Below, one piece after another: positions 22,091 to 22,091 of a stretch of 22,091 nt of DNA (within the stretch, counting starts at the first letter, position 1; every line of letters begins with the position of its first letter). Below the pieces are notes generated by a model. The model did no database searches. It saw nothing but the letters and a program-made list of their open reading frames with translations, and was not told the DNA's origin. The position numbers and the translations under genes were made by a program. Origin of the DNA: an uncultured Chlamydiae bacterium (GTDB lineage Bacteria > Chlamydiota > Chlamydiia > Chlamydiales > 2-12-FULL-49-11); NCBI GenBank assembly GCA_937996705.1, contig CALKUQ010000049.1:1-22091 (forward strand), in the 5' to 3' direction.

Positions 22091-22091
22091 A

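Noticed and set aside
1..22091. CRISPR arrays, tRNA or rRNA genes, transposases, integrases
   Set aside because: None was found by eye: no regularly spaced repeats of the right size, no cloverleaf with a clear anticodon arm, and no recombinase motifs in any ORF.

Overview
The window most likely comes from an environmental chlamydia, close in style to Simkania or Rhabdochlamydia. Three things point there. (1) There is a tandem array of six paralogous outer-membrane proteins of the MOMP-like type. (2) The order of two LptF/LptG-type permeases, tilS and ftsH matches, as I recall it, the CT838-CT841 region of Chlamydia trachomatis. (3) FtsH is about 910 residues with a very large periplasmic insert, as I recall for chlamydial FtsH. 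No database search was possible, so the genus is an inference.

Layout. Positions 1-1301 (+) hold the 3' part of a GH18 chitinase-like gene. 1349-2244 (-) hold two adjacent paralogous genes of unknown function. They are bounded by two direct copies of the 3' end of miaB, which suggests an insertion at the miaB tail. 2337-3671 (-) is miaB. 3788-4643 (+) is the rplM-rpsI ribosomal operon with a clear promoter and terminator. 4738-5270 is a non-housekeeping patch: two 110-bp palindromic elements in opposite orientation, a small membrane ORF between them, and an 18-bp tandem repeat. 5272-10081 is one tightly packed minus-strand operon, transcribed leftward: two LptF/LptG-type permeases, a PAP2 phosphatase, an M32 carboxypeptidase and a small secreted protein. 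Divergent from it, 10134-14256 (+) holds tilS and ftsH.

14257-14493 is a structured intergenic region with two terminator-like hairpins and a possible three-way junction or small RNA. 14494-15045 (+) is an exported cyclophilin. 15047-15791 (-) holds a probable lipoprotein gene and a small unknown gene upstream that overlaps it. A divergent promoter region at 15792-15924 separates these from the six-gene outer-membrane protein array, 15925-21957 (+). A 41-codon ORF of doubtful status follows at the right edge.

How the genes fit together. The left and middle parts are core translation and tRNA-modification genes (miaB, rplM, rpsI, tilS) interleaved with envelope genes (LptF/G-type, PAP2, FtsH, periplasmic cyclophilin). 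The right part supplies abundant, variable surface beta-barrels. The accessory signals are concentrated in three places: the two-gene insert at the miaB tail, the palindrome-flanked patch after rpsI, and the outer-membrane protein array.
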